NCBI RefSeq assembly: GCF_024138145.1 | Contig: NZ_CP099998.1 | Location: 124,001-188,000, forward strand | DNA: 64,000 nt | From: Natronosalvus halobius | Lineage (GTDB): Archaea; Halobacteriota; Halobacteria; Halobacteriales; Natrialbaceae | Direction of reading: 5' to 3' | In this document: positions 37,527 through 46,132 of the stretch, piece after piece | Numbering within the stretch: position 1 is the stretch's first letter | Layout of the letters: every line of letters begins with the position of its first letter | Translations under genes and position numbers: made by a program | The notes under the pieces: model-generated | Databases searched by the model: none | Told to the model about the DNA's origin: nothing | The model's input: the letters and a program-made list of their open reading frames with translations, nothing else

Positions 37527-38957
37527 TCATGAAGTGCTCCCATCGCCGGCTCGAGCGCGTCCGGACGGTGTGATATTCTGGTTAAGGCTGAAGAAATTCG
37601 TCGGATCGTACTCGTTCTTGAGCGAGACCAACCGCTCGTATGTCGGTCCGAACGTGGACCGCATCATGTCCTCACCTTCTTCGAGGAATCCCGGGAAGTT
37701 CAGGTATACCGACCCCTCTGAGAACTGGCGCATATCGTCGAGACAGTCGCGCACCCATTCGAGGTTGGCATCGTCGTCCTCCGGGCGTTCCCAGTTCGCT
37801 TCGACGCCCAGCAGGAACGGAGCGTGACGCCCTGCAAACGCACTCTCCTCCACACCCACCTGGGCAATCGCGCCCCCTAACTGCCAGACATCGACCGTCG
37901 ACAGCGGTGACGGCGCCACGTCGGACCAGTAGGTGATTCGATCGATAGCGGACGTCGACAGGCCGTCGAGGTACAGCGACTTCCAGTAGTAGCGCATTCC
38001 ATCGGGGTAGTCCGCATCGAAGAGTTGCTGGTATTCTACGTACGGCATCGGTCCGCTGAAGTCGGCGATCGGTTCGGCAATCTCCCGCAGGGGCGCGAGC
38101 GCACGCTCACCGTCCGCGGCTGACCCCCCGTAACAGCCCGTGATGGCGATTTTGGTTTCGTCCACTGCGTCCGCCGGGAAGAGTTCCTCGTCGGGCATCA
38201 CGCCCACTAACGCGAGTATGCTGACTTCTGCGGGCGCCGACGCGACGTACTCGCGGTACGCCCGCAGACACTCGCCCAGTCGGTCCCTCGAATAGAACAC
38301 GAGACAAGTCGCTACCTCGGGTCCGACCGGGTGGAGGTCGAACTCGAAGCCGGTGACCACCCCGAAGTTCCCGCCGCCACCGCGGAGTCCCCAGAAGAGG
38401 GCTGGGTTCTCGTCTTCGCTCGCAGTCACGAACGTGCCGTCCGCGGTGACCAGGTCGACTGACCGGAGGTTGTCACAGCTGAGTCCGTGCTTACAGCGAA
38501 GATGCCCGATGCCACCGCCGAGAGTGAGCCCTGCGACACCCGTCTTCGAGACGACCCCGCCTGGCGTTGCGAGACCGAAAGCCTGGGTCTCGTGATCGAC
38601 ATCTGCCCACGTGGCACCAGCCTGGACCCACGCTGTCTGCGCGTCAGGGTCCACCCACACACCTCTCATCTCCGAGAGATCAATGACGAGCCCGTCGTCG
38701 CAGACCGCGGTCCCGGCGACGTTGTGCCCGCCGCCACGCACTGCCACGAGCAGGTCGTGCTCACGGGCAAAGTCCACCGCGCTGATGACGTCTCCGGCGC
38801 CACGACACCGGGCAATCAGTGCCGGCTGTTTGTCGATCATCCCGTTCCACACTGCCCGCGAGCTATCGTAGTCAGCATCGCCGGGACGAATCAAGTCCCC
38901 GTGGAGTTCTGCTTCGAACTGTTCACTCTGTACGTCGGGAATGGAGTGTTGTGCCAT
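37527..38957 (-). CDS. FAD-linked oxidase, berberine-bridge-enzyme type
   Basis: 476 residues. The PCMH-type FAD domain shows LLVAVRGGGHNVAGTAVCDD, where the His after GGG is the usual covalent flavin site, then GLATPGGVVSKTGVAGLTLG and GHLRCKHGLSCDNL. In bicovalent enzymes a Cys in this last segment also binds FAD, and the nearby Cys residues would allow it. RGGGGNFGVVTGFEFDLHP ends the FAD domain. The C-terminal BBE motif (EYDPTNFFSLNQNI) holds the conserved Asn. Such oxidases act on sugars, alcohols or secondary metabolites with O2. No signal peptide. Stands alone, upstream of a divergent regulator. Confidence 0.9.
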   Translation of the reverse strand: MAQHSIPDVQSEQFEAELHGDLIRPGDADYDSSRAVWNGMIDKQPALIARCRGAGDVISAVDFAREHDLLVAVRGGGHNVAGTAVCDDGLVIDLSEMRGVWVDPDAQTAWVQAGATWADVDHETQAFGLATPGGVVSKTGVAGLTLGGGIGHLRCKHGLSCDNLRSVDLVTADGTFVTASEDENPALFWGLRGGGGNFGVVTGFEFDLHPVGPEVATCLVFYSRDRLGECLRAYREYVASAPAEVSILALVGVMPDEELFPADAVDETKIAITGCYGGSAADGERALAPLREIAEPIADFSGPMPYVEYQQLFDADYPDGMRYYWKSLYLDGLSTSAIDRITYWSDVAPSPLSTVDVWQLGGAIAQVGVEESAFAGRHAPFLLGVEANWERPEDDDANLEWVRDCLDDMRQFSEGSVYLNFPGFLEEGEDMMRSTFGPTYERLVSLKNEYDPTNFFSLNQNITPSGRARAGDGSTS

Positions 38958-39106
38958 GCAAAGCCGAACGATAGCATGGACGTTGGCCTCACCTATCGAA
39001 CAGCGTTCGACGTCGAGAGCATGGTTTCAGCCCGTGAGACGAGTTTCGAAGCTTGGATGGGATAGAGTTACTATCTGTGATAGGCTCTGTCTAGTGAGGG
39101 AATCAC

Positions 39107-40018
39107 ATGAATCCTGATCAGGACGGCCGAGTGAACGATGATAGCCGTCCACCACCTGGCTCACCGGTCTTCGAGGCAATCATGGAAAACGAACGGAATC
39201 GTCGCTACCTCGGCGAGCGTATGGACACCATAGGCGACCGCATCGATACAGAACTCCTCGGAGATATCGTCCGCCACGGCCCCGTTCTCGAAGCGTTGCT
39301 GAGAGAACCGCTCGATCGCCGAGAAATCGAAGCGCGACTCGAGGTCTCGCGCGCGACGAGCCACCGCTACACGCAGTGGCTCGACGAGCAGGGATTCGTC
39401 GAGAAGGTCGATGGCCGATTCCAGCTGACCTGGCGCGGCGAAGTTGTCGTTGAGGAGGTCCTCCGGTTCGAGGCGAACGTGCGGACGGCACACAGACTTA
39501 CACCGCTTCTCGAGGTCATCTGTGAGGATCACCGAGAGTTTGTCGTCGAACCATTCGTGGACGCGACGGTCACCGTCGCCGAACCCAACGATCCCTACAG
39601 TCCAGTCGAGCGGTTCATCGCCCTCGTCAACGAATCAGAGACTTTCCGAGGATTCAACACGACGCACATGGCTCCGCTGATCCTCGGTGAGTTCCACCAG
39701 CAAGTGTTCGAGGAAACTGACACTGAGATCATCTACCACCCGCACATCGTGGAGAAACTTTTCGAGACGTATCCCGACCGCGCACAAGAAGCGATCGATA
39801 GTGGGCACCTGGCCCTCCGGACGCGTGATGAACTGCCGTACGGTCTCGCTCTCTTTGACGACCGCGTCGGGATCGGAGGCTACGACGAAACCACCGGTCT
39901 AATGCAGGTGTTCGTCGATACGGATGCGCCGATTGCATGCGAGTGGGCCGAGCGCGTTTACGCGTCAGTGAGAGCCGATTCCAGCCCACTCGACATGAAG
40001 CCAGAATTGAGCCGGTGA
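39107..40018 (+). CDS. FilR1/DUF1724-type winged-helix regulator
   Basis: 303 residues. The N-terminal winged helix spans about residues 45-120 (LLREPLDRREIEARLEVSRA, THSHRYTQWLDEQGF-like recognition region, then RFQLTWRGEVVVEE). The C-terminal ~170 residues match the archaeal FilR1/DUF1724 sensor domain, with IIYHPHIVEKLFETYPDRAQ and DELPYGLALFDDRVGIGGYD. Such proteins are haloarchaeal and methanogen transcription regulators. Divergent from the FAD oxidase with ~150 bp between, which makes that gene a candidate target. Confidence 0.82.
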   Translation: MNPDQDGRVNDDSRPPPGSPVFEAIMENERNRRYLGERMDTIGDRIDTELLGDIVRHGPVLEALLREPLDRREIEARLEVSRATSHRYTQWLDEQGFVEKVDGRFQLTWRGEVVVEEVLRFEANVRTAHRLTPLLEVICEDHREFVVEPFVDATVTVAEPNDPYSPVERFIALVNESETFRGFNTTHMAPLILGEFHQQVFEETDTEIIYHPHIVEKLFETYPDRAQEAIDSGHLALRTRDELPYGLALFDDRVGIGGYDETTGLMQVFVDTDAPIACEWAERVYASVRADSSPLDMKPELSR

Positions 40019-40034
40019 TACACGTGATGTATCG

Positions 40035-40107
40035 GAGAGTTTGTCAAGCAGAGGTTCGCCGATGGGGCTGGTGGTTCGTAGGACATCGATTCTTCCGTGT
40101 TAACCAA
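40035..40107 (-). pseudogene. 5' remnant of a DUF6788-like gene
   Basis: From the ATG on the minus strand the first codons read MSYEPPAPSANL, matching MSYEPPTPPADL of the intact gene at 49014-49337. After about 12 codons a frameshift gives LLDKLSD (compare IDTLNDY), then homology is lost into the FilR1 gene end. The operator-like inverted repeat upstream is preserved (next entry). Confidence 0.65.
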
Positions 40108-40141
40108 CGCGGACTCTCATCCCATAGTGTTGTTGGTTAAA
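40099..40141. promoter_or_regulatory. Paired half-site inverted repeat (operator candidate, copy 1)
   Basis: GTTAACCAAC and its near-complement GTTGGTTAAA are separated by 23 bp, giving 33 bp between centres, about three helical turns. The same pair with identical spacing occurs at 49350-49392, in both cases just before the start codon of the same gene family. Between the arms both copies carry ACTATG on the minus strand, a possible TATA element. Confidence 0.65.
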
Positions 40142-40179
40142 AATGATTGTCGGTCCTCCGTCTCCGCAGGTAGAGTGGG

Positions 40180-40437
40180 TTACGGCGGGAGATGACGGTC
40201 GTAGATATTTCGCCGATTCCCGACCGCCTCAGTGATGAGGACATCCTCTTTTCCGGCGTCGCCCCACTCAAACCCTGACGGACTCTGACATACGAGATCG
40301 AGGCTTCGATCGGGTAAGAGGCGCTCATGTCCGGTGAGCTTTAGCACGATCAGGAGCAAGCGGGACGGGATCTCGCGTGGTCGCGGAATGTCGAGCGGCC
40401 GGGGGCTTTCAGGGGAGGACACCCGATAGGACATCAA
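40180..40437 (-). pseudogene. N-terminal remnant of a haloarchaeal DUF6166-like gene
   Basis: 85 codons in an open minus-strand frame: SPESPRPLDIPRPREIPSRL, LTGHERLLPDRSLDLVCQSP, then SGFEWG. The SPSGFEWG motif is typical of a widespread haloarchaeal family (I associate it with DUF6166), in which it is followed by GYGGSGP and a further ~100 residues. Here it runs into an unrelated tail (DAGKEDVLITEAVGNRR), so the gene is truncated. A shorter piece of the same 5' end is seen near 59.2 kb. Confidence 0.5.
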
Positions 40438-40478
40438 ACAACCGAATAGTTACATGTGAGGATCTGGTGTCCTGGAGT

Positions 40479-42242
40479 ATGGAACACGAACCGCGAGAGG
40501 AAATTCTCGAACTCTGGGATGCTTTTGCCGACGCAGACTATGAATACGTCGACAAAGATGGTGAGCGCGGAAAATATAGCGCGGTAGAGTACTCCCGACG
40601 AGAGCGACTCCCTAAGATTTCGGCCTTTATCGACTCGTTTCTTGAGAGTGACATCGATCTGCTTCAATTCCGGGATGAAGCTGATAGCGAGGGAAAACAA
40701 CACTCGTTGTGGGGATTCCGTGGGACCAGCCAGATGTTTTTCAATATGCTCTGTAACTCTGCGACCCGCCAGGATCGCGTCGGCGAGGTCGCTCGCGAAC
40801 TCAGAACAGTGTTGCCCGCCCCCGAGTCGAAAGAGGATGCCGAAGCGGCGATCCGACAACTCGAAGCCCTCGTCAATGATCTGAAAGCGAACGCAGAAAA
40901 CAAACGAAAGGCCCCCCAGGCAGGGTATATTCCAGCGTTTCTCTCCTACTTCTGGCATATCCGAGAATCCGATCGAATTCCAATCTACCATCAGTCCAGT
41001 CGGAGTGCATACAAGAAACTCGGCATTTGGTCACCAGTCGACAGCCTCGATGCAGCCTATCGAATATTTTGGGAAACGACCGATGAGATACGACAGCTCA
41101 TCGATGAAAACCGAGACGAGACACCCCATCTCTGGGAAGTCGAATTCGCGATACTGAACTACGATACGCGACCGCACGGTCCAGGAGAGATCGAAGACGA
41201 CGAAGAACAGTCGAACACCGATGTGGCGGACGAGGAGACGCTCGAGACGTACGCAGCCTACGAGGATACAGGGACGACGCTTCCAGATGACTTTGCAGTG
41301 GACGTCACGGATCTCTATTTCCCCGAAATCGACGAATTACGGCAGCGCATCCAGACCGCACTGCAAAATGGGAAACACGTTCTCCTGGTCGGCCCCCCTG
41401 GCACTGGGAAAACGAAACTCGCCAAAGAAATCTGCCGAAGTGCAGTCGAGGACGAGTTCAAGATGGCGACTGCAACCGCTGACTGGTCCACGTTCGATAC
41501 GATCGGTGGCTACCAACCTGATCGAGAAGATAACCTGGTGTTCAAACCAGGAGTGTTCCTTGATCGCTTCCAGAACGACGAGGCACAGCCACAGAATCAG
41601 TGGCTGATCGTCGACGAAATCAATCGGGCGGATATCGACAAGGCGTTTGGTTCGCTGTTCACGGCACTCACCGGGGAGGACGTCGTCCTTCCGTTCACTG
41701 ACGAGGACGGCAACCAGATCGAGATTCTCGGATCGAGTGAGAGTCGAACCCGAGACGTTTCGTCCAACCTGTATTATGTGCCTGACGGATGGCGGATGGT
41801 GGCCACGATGAATACGCTCGACAAGACCTCGCTCTACGAGATGAGCTATGCGTTCATGCGGCGGTGGGCCTTCGTTCACGTCCCCGTTCCAGACGACATA
41901 GATGGCGAACTCGTCGAACAATACGTCCGCCTCTGGTCAGGCGTTGAGGTTGATAACGATCGGTGCGATGTGGTCGCCGACACGTGGGAGATAATTAATC
42001 AATCTCGTGAGATTGGACCGGCGATTGTCGAAGATCTCTACCGATATCTCGAGTCAACGGCTGATAGTGATTATGCATCCCCGATCGCCCTCTACGTGGT
42101 TCCACAACTCGAAGGGCTCCGTGAGGATGAACTCGTCCGGTTCGTCCGTCGGCTGAGTAACGACACACCTGTCGTTCGAGACAAACTGACCGAGTTCGTC
42201 GCTGAATTCTTTGGCATGCCCGAATCGAAATTTGAGGAGTGA
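40479..42242 (+). CDS. McrB-like AAA+ NTPase of a type IV restriction-like system
   Basis: 587 residues from MEHEPREEILELWDAFADAD. Residues 1-270 are an uncharacterised N-terminal region with HSLWGFRGTSQMFFNMLCNS. Residues ~285-560 form an McrB-type AAA+ core: Walker A GPPGTGKTKLAKE near 306, Walker B WLIVDEINRAD near 377, sensor MVATMNTLDKTSLYEMSYAF and the arginine finger region MRRWAF. McrB proteins bind modified DNA through the N-terminus and drive an McrC-type nuclease. The following gene starts within the stop-codon region of this one, so they are coupled. Whether it restricts methylated DNA, or GTP rather than ATP is used, cannot be told. Confidence 0.88.
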   Translation: MEHEPREEILELWDAFADADYEYVDKDGERGKYSAVEYSRRERLPKISAFIDSFLESDIDLLQFRDEADSEGKQHSLWGFRGTSQMFFNMLCNSATRQDRVGEVARELRTVLPAPESKEDAEAAIRQLEALVNDLKANAENKRKAPQAGYIPAFLSYFWHIRESDRIPIYHQSSRSAYKKLGIWSPVDSLDAAYRIFWETTDEIRQLIDENRDETPHLWEVEFAILNYDTRPHGPGEIEDDEEQSNTDVADEETLETYAAYEDTGTTLPDDFAVDVTDLYFPEIDELRQRIQTALQNGKHVLLVGPPGTGKTKLAKEICRSAVEDEFKMATATADWSTFDTIGGYQPDREDNLVFKPGVFLDRFQNDEAQPQNQWLIVDEINRADIDKAFGSLFTALTGEDVVLPFTDEDGNQIEILGSSESRTRDVSSNLYYVPDGWRMVATMNTLDKTSLYEMSYAFMRRWAFVHVPVPDDIDGELVEQYVRLWSGVEVDNDRCDVVADTWEIINQSREIGPAIVEDLYRYLESTADSDYASPIALYVVPQLEGLREDELVRFVRRLSNDTPVVRDKLTEFVAEFFGMPESKFEE

Positions 42243-42244
42243 CC

Positions 42245-43588
42245 ATGGGAAAGACGAGCGCTCGTAAACTGGTCGAAGCCATCGCCGATGACTTCAATAC
42301 GTACGTCGACAAAGGCGTTCGACTCGACCCGGTGTTGCGTGACTTTGATCCAGATCTGAACGTCGACGACCTCGACCGGCTGCTCCGCATTCACTTCGTG
42401 CTCACTGAACGGGACGGAGATCGTCCCGGCGTCATTGATTTCGTACGTACTCTTCCGGACCGTGTTCGAAGACTCAAGACGACTAATTCACATCGCCTCG
42501 TTACACGGGAGGGAGAGATTCGTGGCCGTGTTGCGTGGGACGAGACGATCAAACGCCGGTATCGCGAGGGTGGGGGTCGACGGAATCAGTACGTCTGTCG
42601 TGAGACGCGAGAGAACTACGATATCGAGGAGAACATCGTATTGAAATCGCTATTAGCTCGGATTCACGAAATTGTCTTCGGTGATCTCGAACATGCGCTC
42701 GAATCGCCGGCGGACTACGGCTGGCTCGCCGAATGGGTCGATGCCGAGAATCAGTTCGCCAACGAGTTTGACGATATTTTCCGTGACAACATCTATCTCC
42801 GCCGGATTGAGTCAGCGGACCACGAGGTAACGAATCGAATGCTTCGGTCGGTAAAGCAGTCACGGAACCCACTGTATTCAGAGGCGGCCCAGCTGCTCGA
42901 CAGGTATCGGCGATTGATGAACTACGACCTGGATGCAACTGAAGCGACATCCCTCCTCGAGAACACCTTCATTCGGCCGGAACAGACCGAGACGCTGTTT
43001 GAACTCTACTGGGTGTTTCGCATTCTCGACTGTTATGACTCGGTTCAATTTGAACTCCTTGATGGTGGATCGGACATCGTGGCGTCCTGGGAAACAAACG
43101 CCTCTCGATATCTGCTCTATCACAACTCGACAGGCAGTTCGACGCTCTCTTTCAGCGAGCAACTCGCTGAAATTGATCGTCCGACCGAAGACGGCTATGT
43201 ATACCGGACCATCAACGTCCTTGATCGATGGCAACAGCTCGCTGACGACCTCTTCGATATTACTGGGCGCGATTCCCTGTGGGGCGGCCGCCCCGATATC
43301 ATCCTCGAACGCTATGACGAGGACACCACCAGTCCAGATGCTGTTTTCGTCGGTGAGGTGAAGTACACCACGAATTCCTCGTATGCAGCACAAGGGTTGC
43401 GCGAACTCCTCGAGTATATGGCCTATGTGCGAAAGGATGGAGAATACATGGAATATCAAGACGATGTGCTTGACTCGAAGCAGGTCACGGGGATGCTATT
43501 CGTCGATCACGTGAACTTTGACTCAGAACGCACTGAATCAGATATCACACTCCGTCAATTTGGGGATCCAATTTCAAAACCGCTGTGA
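42245..43588 (+). CDS. McrC/DUF2357-like partner with PD-(D/E)XK nuclease motif
   Basis: 447 residues from the ATG at 42245 (a GTG two codons earlier overlaps the McrB stop). The middle region is helical (NPLYSEAAQLLDRYRRLMNY, TETLFELYWVFRILD), as in DUF2357 proteins. The C-terminal third carries a restriction-type active site, GRPDIILERY then AVFVGEVKYT (D...ExK), near residues 348-373. In McrBC systems this subunit cleaves DNA when driven by McrB. Its TGA stop coincides with the point where similarity to the nucleotidyltransferase remnant begins, so the module abuts an older gene exactly there. Confidence 0.8.
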   Translation: MGKTSARKLVEAIADDFNTYVDKGVRLDPVLRDFDPDLNVDDLDRLLRIHFVLTERDGDRPGVIDFVRTLPDRVRRLKTTNSHRLVTREGEIRGRVAWDETIKRRYREGGGRRNQYVCRETRENYDIEENIVLKSLLARIHEIVFGDLEHALESPADYGWLAEWVDAENQFANEFDDIFRDNIYLRRIESADHEVTNRMLRSVKQSRNPLYSEAAQLLDRYRRLMNYDLDATEATSLLENTFIRPEQTETLFELYWVFRILDCYDSVQFELLDGGSDIVASWETNASRYLLYHNSTGSSTLSFSEQLAEIDRPTEDGYVYRTINVLDRWQQLADDLFDITGRDSLWGGRPDIILERYDEDTTSPDAVFVGEVKYTTNSSYAAQGLRELLEYMAYVRKDGEYMEYQDDVLDSKQVTGMLFVDHVNFDSERTESDITLRQFGDPISKPL

Positions 43589-43690
43589 CGTCGATGTCCT
43601 CTGTCGGTCGTGAGTTCTTCGAAAGAGACAGCGTGCGAGATATAGAGAACGTATTCAGCACAAACAAAGCGTGGTTCAGCTGTTCTGAGG
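43589..43690 (-). pseudogene. Remnant of a DUF6036-like nucleotidyltransferase gene
   Basis: About 100 bp that align with both the inner part and the extreme 5' end of the nucleotidyltransferase gene at 63026-63512. GACGTCGATGTCCTCTGTCG matches exactly at the lower end. The segment from ATATAGAG to TGGTTCAGCTGTTC matches the region just before the nucleotidyltransferase start. The central ~80 bp of that part and the whole downstream part of the gene are missing. It sits between the intact EEP nuclease and the McrC-like gene. Confidence 0.7.
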
Positions 43691-43700
43691 TACCATCAGG

Positions 43701-44597
43701 TCACAGTTTGAACTCCGCGAGTAGTGGGGCATGGTCGCTGTAGCGAAACCCCTCGACGTCGTAAAAGGAGTTACACAGATGCAACTCAGTCGATGCAAAG
43801 ATGTGGTCGAACCTCACTCCACTCACTTCCCCTGCCGGAACATCTAATGGGTCGTCCGTGCGAGTTGCATGGCTCACGTCCAACACATCGAGTTCACCGA
43901 ACCCGTTGATTGCTCGAAACGTATCGATCATCCCGGCGTGGCCCAATCCCTTGAGAATATTCAACTCGGCATTACGCCACCGATGGCGAATCCTTGGGTC
44001 TTTGTCCTGGATATGCGTGATCGCCTGTCCGTCACACAATTCCTCATCGGGAGTATTGAAATCACCCGCGAGTAGTCGAAGCCGTTCTTCTGAATCGACA
44101 ATCCGTTGGAAAACTGTTTCGAGAATTTTGATTTTCTCTTCGCCTTTCATACTTCCGGGAACTGCTCTGACGTTCCAGCACTCAATTGTTTGGCCCCCGA
44201 TCTCGTAGTCAGTTACCAGGATTTTCTCTGGATAATGTGTGTTCAGATTCTTCACATCCACGTTATCGAAGTCCTCTCCGAGGATATCAAGCGGTTTACG
44301 GGTAAGCTCAGCTTTGCCTCGAACGGCGGTCAAATTCCCATTAGTGTGTGAAATATCTTGATGGGGTTGTACGGTACTATCACCCAGTTCCGAGGCCCAA
44401 TCGAGCGTGTCTTCGATTGTATGATAGCCAACCTCAGCGAGGTAGTCGCGGATCTCGGTGCGATATTTGCTGACTTCCTGAAAGAACAGAATATCGGGTT
44501 GGTCGTCGTATTCAGCAATGAAATCGATTTGATTCCGAACCCGCTCTCTGGGAGCTCCCGGCCACGCACCCTGGATATTCCAGGAAAGGGCGATCAT
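43701..44597 (-). CDS. Endonuclease/exonuclease/phosphatase (EEP) family protein, intact copy
   Basis: 298 residues with EEP/DNase I-like motifs in order: IALSWNIQGAW (Asn), DILFFQEVSKY (metal-binding Glu), LLAGDFNTPDEE (Asp and Asn) and YSDHAPLLAEF (catalytic Asp-His). The family hydrolyses phosphodiester bonds in DNA, RNA or signalling molecules with Mg2+. No signal peptide, so cytoplasmic. Convergent with the McrBC-like pair. In the second copy at 63.5-64 kb it is followed by a nucleotidyltransferase gene; here that gene is almost gone. A role in defence or as a toxin is inferred from that association. Confidence 0.88.
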   Translation of the reverse strand: MIALSWNIQGAWPGAPRERVRNQIDFIAEYDDQPDILFFQEVSKYRTEIRDYLAEVGYHTIEDTLDWASELGDSTVQPHQDISHTNGNLTAVRGKAELTRKPLDILGEDFDNVDVKNLNTHYPEKILVTDYEIGGQTIECWNVRAVPGSMKGEEKIKILETVFQRIVDSEERLRLLAGDFNTPDEELCDGQAITHIQDKDPRIRHRWRNAELNILKGLGHAGMIDTFRAINGFGELDVLDVSHATRTDDPLDVPAGEVSGVRFDHIFASTELHLCNSFYDVEGFRYSDHAPLLAEFKL

Positions 44598-44653
44598 AAG
44601 TGGTATGTTAAAAATCAGCGATAATCAAGATTGACCCGGCAGTCTATAAACCG

Positions 44654-44947
44654 TTAATAAAAATCGCAGCGTGCTTGCATCTCTGCCTCCTCCAAGGAAT
44701 CGCCCTCTATGACTACCCACGGCAGGGCCTCCTCGAGGCCACGGAGACGGATATCAACGCCGCTGATGGACCGGATGAGTTGCCTCGAGGCCAACCGCGA
44801 CGAGCTGGAGTGGATTCGTCCTGGCGGTACCTGCGTGGGCACAAGGTTGAAGCTATATGCTCGTGGGAGTGGTGCTACCCTCACCATGTCCACAGCGAAA
44901 CCTTGGGTGCGAGAAATCTCGACACCAGGACCAGACTGTGACGACAA
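44654..44947 (-). CDS. Small hypothetical protein
   Basis: 97 codons, MSSQSGPGVEISRTQGFAVD to SLEEAEMQARCDFY. The C-terminal half has haloarchaeal third-position bias and an acidic helix (LEEALPWVVIEGDSLEEAEM), supporting the minus strand over the competing plus-strand frame. No domain recognised. It is divergent from the small zinc-binding protein that follows. Moderate doubt whether it is expressed. Confidence 0.4.
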   Translation of the reverse strand: MSSQSGPGVEISRTQGFAVDMVRVAPLPRAYSFNLVPTQVPPGRIHSSSSRLASRQLIRSISGVDIRLRGLEEALPWVVIEGDSLEEAEMQARCDFY

Positions 44948-45029
44948 CGCCCGTTCGGCATTATCGATGTTATCGGTCAGATTTGCTCGACCACCATCAA
45001 GGCCACCGTGGGTGACGAGGCGGTGAGCA

Positions 45030-45353
45030 ATGGAGATAAACCGCGGCGAGCTCCATTATCAGAACACCGCCGATAGCCGTCTGAAGGATTGCCTCGATCG
45101 ATTTGAGGATGCCTCCACATTTTGCGAGGGCATCAGCTCGGACATGGAGGTTGTCCACTCGTTACCGATCGAAGAGATTCTCGAGGCTCTCGTCGCGGCG
45201 GAAATGGACCTCAATGGGGGGCTCATCTACGGGCCACGTGACCCCGAGGCCTGTGGGAATTGCGGGGAAGTCGTTTCCCAAGACGAGATGTACATCATGC
45301 CTGACGGATCGATTGCTGCGTGTGTCTACTGTGTTGACCAGATTGAGTGGTGA
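45030..45353 (+). CDS. Small zinc-ribbon protein of unknown function
   Basis: 107 residues. The N-terminal part (LKDCLDRFEDASTFCEGISS, IEEILEALVAAEMDLNGGLI) is helical. The C-terminus carries two CxxC knuckles, CGNCG and CVYC, spaced ~22 residues, forming a likely zinc ribbon. Such proteins are abundant in haloarchaeal accessory DNA, with no known role. Confidence 0.6.
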   Translation: MEINRGELHYQNTADSRLKDCLDRFEDASTFCEGISSDMEVVHSLPIEEILEALVAAEMDLNGGLIYGPRDPEACGNCGEVVSQDEMYIMPDGSIAACVYCVDQIEW

Positions 45354-45560
45354 GGCCGTGTTTAGACGCCGAAGAGAACGACTTACTCCGGTGAACTAGC
45401 TGCCCTCTGAATCAACCCGAGGAGTGTGCACGCTCGTCTCCCGCGCTACACAAACTGTCTCGTAACACTGGCGAAACGAATTGTCTCTGGCGACCCCTCA
45501 TCAGCGACCGAGAAAGTGACGGCGACTACGCTGACTGAGTAATCCTGTCTCGAGGTCGCG

Positions 45561-45731
45561 TTAGTCAAACGAGGGCATGTCTGGCGCTCCAAGTTCTTCC
45601 GCATCAAAAAATTCCATCTCTTTTCCACACACCGAGCAATCAGGTGTTTCGGATTTGAGATAGTCTCGGTCCGTTTGGAGAGTGGTTTTCTCACAGTCCC
45701 AGCAGACGTAGCTCTCATTCAACATTCCCAT
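45561..45731 (-). CDS. Very small rubredoxin-like zinc-finger protein
   Basis: 56 residues, MGMLNESYVCWDCEKTTLQT then PDCSVCGKEMEFFDAEELGA. Two CxxC pairs (CWDC, CSVC) about 20 residues apart give a rubredoxin/rubrerythrin-like knuckle. An alternative start is the second Met. Short acidic proteins of this type are common in haloarchaea and are sometimes regulators or partners in complexes. No role can be assigned. Confidence 0.6.
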   Translation of the reverse strand: MGMLNESYVCWDCEKTTLQTDRDYLKSETPDCSVCGKEMEFFDAEELGAPDMPSFD

Positions 45732-45781
45732 ACGCTACTCTACTCTCAATTCATCATACATATTCCGGTCAATTAGAGACG

Positions 45782-45960
45782 TTACTGCACTTCCTCTATC
45801 TCGTCAGTTTTCACCCCCTCGAGATGCTCCTGGACGGCACAGTCGACACAGATCTGGTGGGTGACCCGCTCGTCTGTCCCTCACGTATACGTCATGCCTG
45901 CCTCGAACCCGAGTACTGCCTCACAAGGCACACCCGGAGAACGTCTGCTGCATTACACGA
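45782..45960 (-). pseudogene. Truncated, frameshifted zinc-finger gene
   Basis: The minus strand reads CEAVLGFEAGMTYT, stop, then GTDERVTHQICVDCAVQEHL and ends KTDEIEEVQ. This looks like a small haloarchaeal CxxC protein whose frame is broken around MTYT. The 5' part is cut off by an IS605-type hairpin at 45975. Confidence 0.45.
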
Positions 45961-45974
45961 AGTCAAGGAGAAAG

Positions 45975-45994
45975 CCCACGACTTCAGTCGTGGG
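45975..45994. mobile_element. Solo IS200/IS605-type end hairpin
   Basis: CCCACGACTTCAGTCGTGGG, identical to the two hairpins at 24910 and 25228. It stands alone at the broken 5' end of a small zinc-finger gene, so it probably marks an old insertion or deletion. No transposase lies beside it. Confidence 0.55.
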
Positions 45995-46132
45995 TGGATG
46001 TCAATGTCGTGTGCTGAGTCGGCAACAATTCCTCTCAGATGGCTCTGTTGAAACCCTCTTCTTTAGAGACTTATTCACGTGAATCTACTGCACACTACAC
46101 GTGCTTACTGAACGCTGTGGCGGAATGTTAAT

